This document shows, in pieces, positions 1-10,209 of a stretch of DNA of 64,000 nt. Positions within the stretch are counted from its first letter, which is position 1, and each line of letters starts with the position of its first letter. A program made the translations under genes and the position numbers. The stretch spans positions 10,599,720 to 10,663,719 of the forward strand of contig OZ029927.1 of assembly GCA_964023275.1 (NCBI GenBank), read 5' to 3'. Origin of the DNA: Norana najaformis (lineage: Eukaryota; Annelida; Clitellata; Crassiclitellata; Hormogastridae). Below the pieces are notes generated by a model. That model was not told where the DNA came from and did no database searches. It worked only from the letters and a program-made list of their open reading frames with translations.

Positions 1-1249
1 TGAGTCGAGGGAATTTTTCATGCAGGTATCGGAAAGCTGGCGAAGTGCGGTCCATGGCTTTCACGAAGTTCTTCACCAAACCTAGTTTGATGTGAAGGGG
101 TGGTAGTAGGATTTTGTGAGCCTCGACCAGAGCTGGGTGCTGGATATTCTTCTGTCCAACTGCCATGTTTTGTCTGGGAGTCCATTCCTTCCGCACGTAG
201 TGCAACTCTCTTGCTCGGCTATCCCACTCACACAAGAAACACATATATTTTGTATATCCTTGCTGCAGTCCCATTAAAATGGCAACTACCTTCAAATCAC
301 CACACAGGTGCCATTTGTACCTGTTATAGTCAATGGAATGCAGTAGCTGTTTTAGGTTATCGTATGTCTCTTTCATGTGGACAGCATGCGCTAATGGAAT
401 AGATGGAAGACGGTTTCCATTGTGCAAAAGCACAGCCTTAAGACTCAGTGTTGAAGAGTCTACAAAGAGTCTCCATTCTTGTGGGTCATGAGTGATCTGT
501 AAGGCATTCATGAGGTCGTCAATATTGGAACAGAATACCAGATTACCTTCCTTCATAAAGAAAGGTTCCAACTGCTGATGGCGCTTTCTATATGAAGTAA
601 TTGTGACATCTTCTTCTAGAAGATTCCATTGTTGGAGTCTTGATCCTAGCAATTCTGCCTTGTTTTTGGATAAGTCCAAATCACGAACAAGGTCATTTAG
701 TTCTTCCTGTGTTATTCTGTGTGGGGTTGATGATGCACCACAGTGAAAATCGGGATCACTGCACGCTGACGGACCAGGAGAAGAACATGTCGGCTCACCC
801 TTGTCCTCATCAGATGAATCAAGGAAAATATATTCTGCTGGAGGTTCTGGAATAGGAAGTCCATCACCATGTGGAACTGGTCTCAATGCTGACGGAATGT
901 TTGGGTAGACTATTGTCGACTTCTTTTGCTTCGTTATTCCACCGGAAAGAGGAGGAACCAAGCAGAAGTAACAGTCATCTACGTGGTTGCTTTGCTCTCT
1001 CCACACCATGGGAACTGCAAACGGCATTGATGGTCTTTTGCCATTCAACCACTGTGAAAGCTGTGTTGTACATGTAACACAGCATATATGCGGGGCCCAT
1101 GGCTTGTCTTGGTCACCAACCTTGCATTCGAAGTAAGCATGATATGCCTTCTTGACTTGATAAGTGATACTTTTCTTCTGGTTGGCAAATGTCACTTCCC
1201 CACAAATGTAACAAAAGTTGTCCACAGTATTTACGCACTTCCGAGGCAT
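1..1249 (-). CDS. Intronless ORF of a multicopy, probably transposon-borne family (3' end off window)
   Basis: Reading leftward from the ATG at 1249, the frame stays open for 416 codons to the window edge with no stop, so the C-terminus is missing. The N-terminus (MPRKCVNTVDNFCYICGE) has paired-cysteine clusters: CYIC near residue 13, HICCVTC near residue 60, and CYFC near residue 100. After an acidic, Ser-rich linker comes a globular part containing LFVDSSTLSLKAVLLHNGN and, later, CGDLKVVAIL. From memory, this is a family of uncharacterised proteins found in many copies in arthropod, cnidarian and other invertebrate genomes. The two acidic positions followed by hydrophobic strands look like an RNase H-type (DDE) transposase core; that is inference. 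The frame lies in an intron of the CCDC171-like gene, on the same strand, with its own promoter-like motifs upstream. The absence of stops suggests a young or constrained copy. Confidence 0.82.
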   Translation of the reverse strand, partial: MPRKCVNTVDNFCYICGEVTFANQKKSITYQVKKAYHAYFECKVGDQDKPWAPHICCVTCTTQLSQWLNGKRPSMPFAVPMVWREQSNHVDDCYFCLVPPLSGGITKQKKSTIVYPNIPSALRPVPHGDGLPIPEPPAEYIFLDSSDEDKGEPTCSSPGPSACSDPDFHCGASSTPHRITQEELNDLVRDLDLSKNKAELLGSRLQQWNLLEEDVTITSYRKRHQQLEPFFMKEGNLVFCSNIDDLMNALQITHDPQEWRLFVDSSTLSLKAVLLHNGNRLPSIPLAHAVHMKETYDNLKQLLHSIDYNRYKWHLCGDLKVVAILMGLQQGYTKYMCFLCEWDSRARELHYVRKEWTPRQNMAVGQKNIQHPALVEAHKILLPPLHIKLGLVKNFVKAMDRTSPAFRYLHEKFPRL

Positions 1250-1363
1250 TACTGTTGTGTATTGTATCTAAATGGATAAAGTAATAATAGTTTCATAAAA
1301 CAGTAACTTAAGCTGTCTCGCACAAAGTCTGTAATATTGTAAATGCTCAACCGTTCCGACTCG

Positions 1364-1403
1364 CTTTATATAGTACACTGCTGACGTCATCTTACGTCAG
1401 CAG
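1364..1403 (-). promoter_or_regulatory. TATA box plus CRE palindrome upstream of the left-edge ORF
   Basis: On the minus strand, TATATAAAG lies at 1372-1364, about 115 bp before the ATG at 1249. Just upstream is a perfect 10-bp inverted repeat (1378-1387 and 1394-1403, 6-bp gap). It contains the full CRE octamer TGACGTCA at 1382-1389 and a second half-site at 1394-1399. The order CRE, TATA, ATG is that of a compact RNA polymerase II promoter. Activity is inferred. Confidence 0.55.
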
Positions 1404-1838
1404 CCGACTGGCTGTAGTTTTACATTGCACCAGAAAATGACGTAATCAACTGTGCATGATGTGTCCATGATGGGATTATGCAATGAGGTGGAATATTACA
1501 TCATTCTAGACTTATTTAGGATATTGTCGCAGTCCTACTGCATGAATTTACATGGTGAAACATAAAAAATGAACTATATGAAATATTTTCAAAACGAGAG
1601 CCAATAAAAAATTTTTATGGTTATATTCGTGTTCAGCACACCAAGATGCTACACATTAGGGCCTTTTCCAGTCAGTAACGATTTCTATGTTGACCAGTGA
1701 TATTAATGCTAAAGCAAAACACAAAGGCAGTTCAACAAGAGGATAATTACAGTTGCACAGCTCAACAATGATTTACACAGCTCAGCAACTTCCCTCTATT
1801 AAATTAAATCGAATTCGATTACCATAGATTAGACTTAC

Positions 1839-4800
1839 TTCATGTATTCTTGTAACTTTTCCAGCTTTACAAGAGCTTCAGCTTTGGCAGACTTTTCACC
1901 TTTTAGGTCATTCTACAAATTATCAATTTGCATTTATAGAAGACGAAGTATAGGAAGAAAAGCCATCCTTTAAGCAAACTTTGAGACAAAACGATAGGCA
2001 TTAAGAACTTCATTGTCTTTTTTCTTTGCCATGACACATGAGGGCAGGTGGTCATATGATCTATTTATTAAGGAATCAGCTGTGCATCCCCCCAGTCTTC
2101 CACGAGGTTCGGTGAATGTTTCTCCTCTGTCACCGGACCCACTGCGTGGAACAGTTTCGTGACCATGTGACGAATGCCCCATCCCTGGACACATTCAACT
2201 CACGACTCAAGACATCTTTTTAAGATATCTTATGACAGTTGTTGATTTTTGAACTCATGTACAGCGCTCTTTTCTTGCCTCAGTTGTGCTACAGTGCTAC
2301 ATAAATTGTCTTATTTTATTATTATTATTATTAAACAGTTCACACTCAGTGTACTCTTCTTATAGGTGAGTTGCTGTGGTCCTACTTGAACAGAAATCTT
2401 GTAATTTCTTTCTGTTCTGGCACAGATTTGAATACCCAACCTACAGGCTGACAGTCCAGCATGTAGAACACTATACTACTGCACATCCTCTTGCGGTGTA
2501 CCTGGAAGATACAAATATGATAGTATGTGCAATGATGATTGTGCAAAGAATTATAGAAAATGTATTGAAACTCATGTAATCTCAGTAGCGTCAAACACAC
2601 ATGTCATCATAACAGAAATCACAGCACTGTTAGTGAAAGAAGGACAAACAAACTAAGGATTTAATGAAGAAAAAGCAGATATACCTGAAGCAGTTCACAG
2701 TTGTATTTTGTCTGAAGATGACTCATCCTCTCAGCTTCTTTAGCACTTTCAAGTGACTCCACTTTGTTCAAGGTCATGTAAAGTTCTTGTTCCACAATGT
2801 TGACCTTTTCTTTGAACTGGTCCGCGACCTGTGTCTTTGACCGTAATTCAGAACTCAGCTCCTGCCCAAAAGCTGATAACAAAACAACCTAAGCATTAAA
2901 TTTTGAAGCAAACATTGATCAAAGCCTAAATTATTGTAAACACAGCACACAGATCAGAAGAAGAGAGCAAGAAAGAAGCAGATCAAATGACAGATGAAAC
3001 TGCAACGAAAAAGCAGATTAGACGACAGATAAAACTTCCAGAGAAAACACTTACCTTTAAGACGCTCAATCTCAGCCTTCAGCCCATCAAGAACCCTAAA
3101 CAAGAAGCCAAACAGAAAACAGCAGTTTGCCTGAAGCACCAGTTCTAGAGAAGAATTTCCATTTGCATACCAATATTAACACTTCAAAACAAGTTCAACA
3201 TATACGCAAATGTTGAAATAGCAACAGTAAAAACATGAATTACTTCCTAAATCATGTTTAAAAAAATAAATTCCTTGTATTTAACCTAAAGCCCACAGCA
3301 TAAATATAACGCAATGTTTAAGGAAAATTGCAAGAGCAATTAAGACATCCTTACCTATCTCTATCCTGAATGGTAGAAAGCAGTTCCTTCTTATCTGAGA
3401 CCAAACGATCTCGCTCTTTCAACAGTCCACTCGTCTGCTTCTCCTACACAAATTCAGCCACAGTATTCAAACAAACATCTGACAAATTGTAAGCATCACC
3501 CCAACAAATCAAATTAATCGTTAAATAAACTAAACTAGTCATATTTAATCTCTGTCACTAAATAAATTTCAAAAGTGCATCTACTTCGTCTGAAGCAGAA
3601 ATCATGTTCTTATTCAAATTGGACAACCTACTGTTTCACACAGTTTAAAATGATTCACCAGCCTTAACATTCTGAACCACCAAATCAAAGCTAACGACTG
3701 CATTGCACCCAGATGAAACCCACGGATAATTACTTTCAACACATGACAGCTTTTGAAAGATTTGTGCAAAAGCGGTTCAACACAGCTCAACTTCAACTAT
3801 TTTAAATGAAAATTACTTCAAATGAAACCCCTAACAAAGTCCAGGATACACCATTTACAACAATGCTAAATCTGCACTGGCATTGTTTTCACACTACAGC
3901 TTAGATACCTTTTCTTGCATAACAGATGTAAATCTTGAGATTTCATCCTTAGTCACAGTGCGACTGGCATCCAATTCCTGAGCCAAAGTTTTCTTGTCGC
4001 TGATCAACTTAGCCTCTTTTCCTAGAAATAAACGTATTTGCACGTAATTCATTGGAGGTCTGCTCAGCACAAACGTATATACATATCTGAACAAAACTTT
4101 TAAAGACCTGTCTATATAGCACTGCTAATACTGCTATTTACTAGACTTAGACACAAGCACTATTTGGTAAGAAGAGAATGTAACCTTCTGTACATACTTG
4201 CGCATAATTTGAAAAATTCTGAAAGTCCAAACTGGAGCATTGCCTTACACAAGGGTCAAGCTAAAAGTTGCAACACACATCCACAGGAGATCACATGACA
4301 CATCTATGGGAGGACGTCAATACATCAAGATAGTTCATGATCGTGTTAGCCCAAATAAACAGTGCACACCTAGGATGAATGTCTTCTCCATCATTGCATG
4401 CATGCATGAGTGCAAGTATAGATGTACCAGTATATATGTATTGTGACTTTTACACAGCATCTCTTAAGAATCTCTTTAAACCCTGCAAACAAGGCTGTCC
4501 AAAAGATGTGAAAGGGTGCCACACAGGGCATGCTAAAATGGTTCCTGTCTTGCAACTTCTCTCCGAACTGCATATATCATTTTTTAAACTTTACTTTTGA
4601 ATTCATCAACGAGCTTCTGTAGTTCATTTTCACGATCCTCCATTTCCTTTTTCTCGAGCAGACAGTCCTTTTTTGCTTTGGCCAGTTCATATTCAAGATT
4701 CTGGCGATAGGCTTCTCCCTTCTCCACCTGAGCAGTCAGTCTGGCAATCTCACTGGACAATCTGCTTACCTAAAAACAAATTAAATCGTGCTTAAAATCT

Positions 4801-6851
4801 TTACCTGCTATTCAGAACTACATCAATTCCAGGATTAGTAATGTCTGGGTAAGTATTTTTTCAGCACAAAATAGTTACATAGCACTTTTTAAGCACCTCA
4901 CTAAAGCACCACTAATTCAGCTATCTAACTGGTTTAAATAGGAGTGACTTGAAGTAAACAGAATTTACATCGAGCTGAATGGGCCAGGAGCAGCTCTGAT
5001 GAGGCTACCTTGAAGTGGCACTTCATAAATTTCTGATTACAATTACAATACAATTACAATCACGCGAAACAGAATCTAAATTTAATGGAAGATTGTTCCA
5101 GGAGGAAGATGCAATCCATGATAAGGTCCCATGAGCTAGTGTTGAAAAGTGGAAGTGAGGAATCTGCAAAAATCTCCACAGCAGCAGAGTATAGTGATAA
5201 AATACCATGCCATCTGTCATTCACCTATTTCAGGATTACCAAATGAGCACCAGTTTAAGTCAGTAGACTTAAAAGGTAAAGTCTGTGTTTGTGTTCAACT
5301 GGTTGATCCTTTGAAATAGAGCCTATATTATGCTATAATCAGATCATGCTTTTTGGCAATTTTTACACAGGCATGTAAACAAGTATGTTACCTTTACCTT
5401 TTACTTAGTAATTCAACAACGCTATTTGGTTAACAGAGTTGATGTAATCACCAATGGCTGTTTAGTAAGTATCAGCATGCTGAATGTGTTCTGTTGTTTT
5501 CTGTGATGAAATAAACTGCATCTATGCAGTCTCTTACATTTTTAAACTACAGCTAAAAATACAAGTTTGTTTAGTTACAAAACACAAATTCTGTTGCTCA
5601 CCTCTTCATTTGAAGCAGAAATCACATTAAGCCGCTCATTTTCAAGATTGATCACTTTTCTCTTTAAGCTGAAGACAGTATCTGAAACAAGCACTATACA
5701 GGCTAGATGTATATATTCATGCATACATACATGCATACATATATGTGGTAGGTATGTATCTATCAAGACACTTATATTTAATATATGGAATTTTCAATGC
5801 AAGCTCATCAGACCTTTTCATGGACTGAGCCTTCCTCCTCGAACAATCTTCCATTAAATACAGATTCTGTTTCAAGTGAAACGATGTACAACGTACATTC
5901 TCTGTTGACCTCAAGTCACTCCTGTTTAGGTCAGTAAGACAACAGTGTCAGTAGCGCTTTTGAGAGGTGCTTAAAAAGTGCTATATAAATTTAATATAGC
6001 ACCTACTCAGTACCTCACAAAAGTGCTGCAAACTTGTCTCTTTTTCTGTCTGCTTGTCTCTCATATTTTTCCGCAGTTATAGATCGTCCATCTACTGATA
6101 CACTTACCTAACATCAGGTTACCTTTCCTCATCACTATGAATGTTGAATGTTCACAGACATTTGACACTCAGCAAAACTCAATCAATTCTTGTCTTGTGA
6201 ATTATGCCAATATGCACAACATGTGCTGATTCACTAGATGTAATGCACATATATTTTATTTTGCCAGAACTGGAGATGGTAGACTGATAACAACTGCATG
6301 GCATATCGTAATTGTAATCTCAAGATTTCTGCAGAGTGCAAAGAAAGCTAAGTCACAGGAATCAGCTGACTTACAGGTGCTCAATCTGTCAAAACAAAAT
6401 CGAAAGACAGGTAGGATCGGGTTCAGTTCCAGGTTAAGATCCAAGAATCTGGCAGGTATATAGTCGGACAGCTATGGTCGATGGCATTTAGAGTTGGAGT
6501 GGTGAGACATGTAAGGGGAAGTGGAGGAATAAGGATAACGTTTGTGAAAGAGGAGTGTTTTCAGTTTGGAATGAAAGGCCTGCCCAGGGGTGCACAAGGT
6601 GCAGTGTTGGCGAGTTTGTAGGATGGATCAAGTAACTGCCGTAATTCTGGCATATGCGAGGTGTCCCAAGTTCTGGCATATGCGAGGTGTCCAAGCAGAT
6701 ACAAAAATAAATAACCTTGTTCAGCTTCGCGTTCTGCCTGTGAATATATTCGTAGGTCTTTGAATGACTTGGTCCCTGCTTTTACGATGTTCAGCTCCTC
6801 GGCATCCGGAGAAGGCGATCTCTGCAGTTTTACTGGACTTATGGAGCTCAT
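1839..6851 (-). CDS. CCDC171: CCDC171-like coiled-coil protein, N-terminal part (3' end off window)
   Basis: Eight coding exons join in frame: 6851-6716, 5681-5602, 4769-4595, 4021-3909, 3443-3355, 3095-3055, 2872-2685 and 1912-1839, giving 298 codons before the gene leaves the window. The ATG at 6851 is preceded in frame by a TGA nine codons upstream, so the start is secure. After a short Ser/Pro-rich head (SSISPVKLQRSPSPDAEE) the protein is almost all charged heptad-type coiled coil. Segments such as VEKGEAYRQNLEYELAKAKK and KEAERMSHLQTKYNCELLQ resemble what I remember of vertebrate CCDC171 ([38 protein letters not shown]), in the same order. The family is large (above 1,000 aa in vertebrates) and its role is poorly defined. 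Other coiled-coil proteins could give weaker matches, so the name is likely but not certain. The intron after the last exon here holds the transposon-like ORF at 1-1249. Confidence 0.75.
2033..2335 (+). mobile_element. LINE 3' fragment, (ATT)n-tailed family
   Basis: This is the degraded end of a non-LTR retrotransposon reverse transcriptase. It has the usual C-terminal pattern (a CHRTHCVEQF-like block, then an LDTFNSRLKT-like block around 2190-2215) and the 3' tail GCTACATAAATTGTCTTATT followed by ATT repeats. The same family lies on the minus strand at 37965-38350, better preserved. It sits in an intron of the CCDC171-like gene. Confidence 0.75.
4985..5228. mobile_element. Two LINE/SINE 3' ends abutting (tail to tail)
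   Basis: The segment 4985-5060 read on plus is a retroelement 3' end: GAAGTGGCACTTCATAAATT followed by GATTACAATTACAAT repeats, like the tail at 60725-60775. Beyond it, 5228-5065 read on minus encodes a LINE C-terminus pattern (SSSWNNLPLNLD). Two insertions therefore meet at their tails, inside an intron. Confidence 0.6.
5816..6000 (+). mobile_element. LINE 3' fragment
   Basis: Read on plus, this carries the reverse-transcriptase C-terminal pattern (EPSSSNNLPLNTDSVSSE in one frame) followed by GAGGTGCTTAAAAAGTGCTA and TATAAATTTAA, the usual 3' end of these elements. It is broken and in the first intron of the CCDC171-like gene. Confidence 0.6.
6300..6560 (-). mobile_element. Dispersed repeat family C copy
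   Basis: This is one of several copies of a roughly 200-bp repeat. Shared landmarks on the plus strand are a TCGTAATTGTAATCTCAAGA tail, AGCTAAGTC, GGAACCAGCTTATTCACAGG (diverged here), GCTCAGTCAAAACAAAATCG and GGTTCAGTTCCAGG. Other copies are at 7425-7612, 18128-18325, 25318-25505, 37403-37530 and 53288-53440. The (ATTACG)n-type tail puts its 3' end on the minus strand. It could be a SINE or a short LINE end. Confidence 0.65.
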
Positions 6852-7424
6852 TGCAACAACAAGGTTGTTAAATTGCCATCAAGCCTGCTTAGCACATTTA
6901 CAAATATTTAACATTTATAGGTATAAATTCTAAAGCAATACAATTAATACAAGCTACAAATATCACACGTAAACCGGCCCATCAATATTTTCATTAGCAC
7001 ATCATGCAGGCAAGCGTCAACTTGTCAAGGTAACGAAAGTTGTGATTGGCTTTAAAAAATCGTATTGTATCGAAAGAGGCAAAGTAAAAATGTGTTGTGC
7101 TTTGAAAGATATTACATAATTATATTTAAAAATGCAAAATATTTTGCTGGCTCGTTACTTTTTTATGGGACTGTATAATAACAATAATTGCGAAGCAAAA
7201 CTTCGCCATCTTGTCAACAACGTCCCTAACTCCAGTATAACCGGTAAACCGCACCCTATGGAGTACGAAAATGAGGCGCTTTGCGTGTCCATTCTCTCCA
7301 GTCATATGTATTATATATTTTCTACATATATTTATATATTTCACCAACATTTCACCTCATGCAGTTTCGGACCTGGTCTTTCACTCAACAATAAAAACAT
7401 TACTCTTCCAAAAATCTTTTTCTG

Positions 7425-7612
7425 AAGCTTCCTCTTCCCCCTCTCTCTCTGCCCCAATCCGAAACATCATTCGCCGTAACTGTCCCACTACCTGACTTCT
7501 GGATCTTGACATGGAACCGAACTTCTTCTGCCAATCGATTTTGTTTTGACTGAGCACATGTGAATAAGCTGGTTCCTGCGACTTGGCTCTCGTTTACCTT
7601 CCTCAGAATTGG
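7425..7612 (+). mobile_element. Dispersed repeat family C copy
   Basis: The plus strand reads in the element's sense direction: CTTGGATCTTGACATGGAACC-type wording, then AATCGATTTTGTTTTGACTG, then a GTGAATAAGCTGGTTCC block. It lacks the usual (ATTACG)n tail, so it is truncated at its 3' end. It creates an apparent 117-codon minus frame that should not be read as a gene. Confidence 0.6.
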
Positions 7613-7859
7613 TTGAGTTGAGCTGGAATGACTCTCCTGTGTCAGGAACTGTGTGTAACGTAATAAGAATGTTTGAAACCAACTTGAATTATGTATCATC
7701 TTTAGCTGTTCAGCATCATCCAACTGTTCATTAAATATATTTAAAATATGCATGTTAAATGTAAATATATTTAAATGTGTTTAAATATAAATACTTTACA
7801 TGATAAATAATTCTTTGTGCATTAATTAATTCTATTCTATTGTTCAGAGCTTTTCAGTG

Positions 7860-7964
7860 TTATGCATATTTGAATCAGATATATATATATACACACATAT
7901 ATTATATATATATATATATCTATATATATATGTATATATATATATCTGATTCAAATATGCATAA
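7860..7964. repeat. Perfect 33-bp inverted repeat flanking a TA-rich core
   Basis: The arms 7860-7892 and 7932-7964 are exact reverse complements; 23 bp of each (TTATGCATATTTGAATCAGA plus three bases) are not simple repeat. The 39-bp spacer is AT/TA microsatellite. It can form a long hairpin or cruciform and may be a tiny palindromic MITE whose core expanded as a TA microsatellite. Confidence 0.85.
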
Positions 7965-10209
7965 TTATCAGTTGATTTTTTATATGGCGCTGTAAGATGT
8001 TTAGTAAATCTGTACACAAAAAAGAATTGACCTAATTAATCATTTCCAATCCAGTTAAGTTATTAGGCTATATTTAAAGAAAAGGTTTTTGTTTTCAAAG
8101 TAGATCTCAAGTTTGTTTTTGAAACAGAAGTCGGTCCTTAGTCAATCATTAAAATTCATTTTTATTTTCTGATGCAATAACTGATAAACTTGTTGTCAAC
8201 AAAATGAACTGTTTCATTAATTTGAACAAATAACTTTTGTAAAGGGGGGCTAGAAACGCTTGGTTGTACGTACGCATGGGGAGGGGGTCCACAAAATGTA
8301 CGAGGTGCAACAGGGGAAGGGGCATGAAAATATAATTTTTGCGTACGTAATACATGGACGGGCCCCAACGATCTTTGCACCGTGACACGTTCCAGCTGCC
8401 TGCATAGACGGTATTATATGGCCTACAAGTCGATCCTACTACTCAAATGTCATGGACAAGAGCGAGAACGCCAATGAATGTACGTAAACGGGAACCCCAG
8501 TTTAAAGCAAGGGCAGAATACTTGTAGGAGGGTCGATATGCTCAGCCACGGTCAACCCTTACGAAGATCCTGCTTCCGCCAAAATACCTTCCCCTAAGAC
8601 TGCACTTCAAACTCCAGTTAGAAATTGTGTGAATAGATACAGATTAAAACATACCTGTGACCTAATACCTGCAAGCATACCTTCATCGGGCCCATATTAG
8701 TATATGGGGCATGTATATGGCCCATGCGGGTCCCATCAAATGTTTACGGATAGGCCTATTTTGGTAGGGTGTTGACACCAGCCTAGCCAAACTATACATA
8801 GGCTTAGTGACAAGTCTAGGTAAGGCAGAATTTTAGTGTTAATTGTGGTTGGTTGGCAAATAGTAAAACAAGAGGAACTGGAACAGTAATAAAGTTTAAT
8901 CCTATACCAATTCCTCTAGTTTACCCAAGTTTTAAAATTGTAAAGCAATGTATTCAAAGTGTTGTAACAATGTAGTTGAATTCAAATCCATAAACTCAGC
9001 ATGGTCAGGAAAAAAATTTCTAAAATCAGCAACAACATTCCCCATCTGTTTCACCCAGCCTAGAAGCAAACACGACAACCATGCCTCAAAACGCAAGAGA
9101 TCAAAAATCCATTGCAATATTTGAGTCTGGATGAGTGATAAGCCTCACTATTGGACTTGGAAGGAAAAGTGTGAAAAATTCACGACGTAATACTGACACA
9201 GAAACGCAAGCTTCTGTGAGACTTGATTTACTTTCAGTTTTCTCAGGTTCTTCTCGACTCAAAACATCATCCAAATCCAACCTGAAAACATCCAAAGACC
9301 AAAACAGAACAGCTGGGCATGACAGACATGCTTTGTCAATTGGACTTAACATAACATTACCACACAAAATGAAAACAAATGTACCACATAATAGATTACA
9401 TGAGCATGTAACATCAGAGATGTAGCACGCTTTTCAGATGTATTCTGAAGCCTTGCAGCTGACATCCATGTATTACACATGTAAGCAATTTTTGCTCTGC
9501 CAAACTGGAAAAGCAAAATCTATTTGTAGACAAAATTCTACAGTACCTCAACACATTAACAACAAATATGGTTCCCAGAAGTTTATTTAACATTGTATTA
9601 AGGTTTAACATTTTAGCACATGCTCTTACACATGCACATGCTCTCACGTGCATATATATCAAACGTGCAGGCATCAGTTGCATGCAGCAAGGAACTATGC
9701 CACCTCAGTATACAACAGTTGGAAATTGAACACACAAGCCATTCAACCCACAAAAACTGCCTGAAAATAATTCATAAAACTAAATTCCAAGAGAGCTAGA
9801 TGCCTGCATAGAAATGCTGAATACTGCCTGGTCCCACACTGTCTTGCCAACATCGTCCAGCTGACTGTCGTCTGCAAGATCATGCCATCTTTGATTTAAG
9901 GAAAATTATTTCCAAGGTATTAAAACAAGGAATTCCGGTTTCAAATGGTTGCCCTAAAACGTCCCTGTATCCACATCACTCCATCCTTCTGTTGCTCCTT
10001 CCTTTATCTCCCTACCCACCTCCATTCCAACAGCCTAGTTCTCAAACAAACCGTTAGATGTCACTATCATGAGAAGCACAGATTTCAGACTACTTCATCC
10101 GCAATTCTAAACTTAATTAAAACAACAGCTCTTCAGAAAATGAAGCAGCGACCCAGTGTCCAGAGAATCATGACGATGATGACAGCTGGCAGTGAGGGAG
10201 GAAAGGTGT

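Larger units (their letters stand above)
6852..10209. other. Intergenic region between the CCDC171-like start and the RPN1 stop
   Basis: No convincing gene was found. The region holds the presumed 5' UTR and promoter of the CCDC171-like gene, a family C repeat (7425-7612), the 33-bp inverted repeat (7860-7964), and a G-rich patch near 8240-8390 whose wording resembles 19260-19350. The presumed RPN1 3' UTR is also here; a candidate poly(A) signal (AATAAA read on minus) lies at 9597-9592. Minus-strand open stretches at 8932-9290 show no family I recognise. Confidence 0.6.

Noticed and set aside
7400-7753. 117-codon minus-strand frame
   Set aside because: It is the antisense of a family C repeat found at six or more places in the window.
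8932-9367. Two overlapping minus-strand frames that look protein-like (WVKQMGNVVADFRNFF; LDLDDVLSREEPEKTE)
   Set aside because: One has a possible acceptor (TTTTCAG) but no partner exon or family was found; they may be RPN1 3' UTR. Not strong enough to call.
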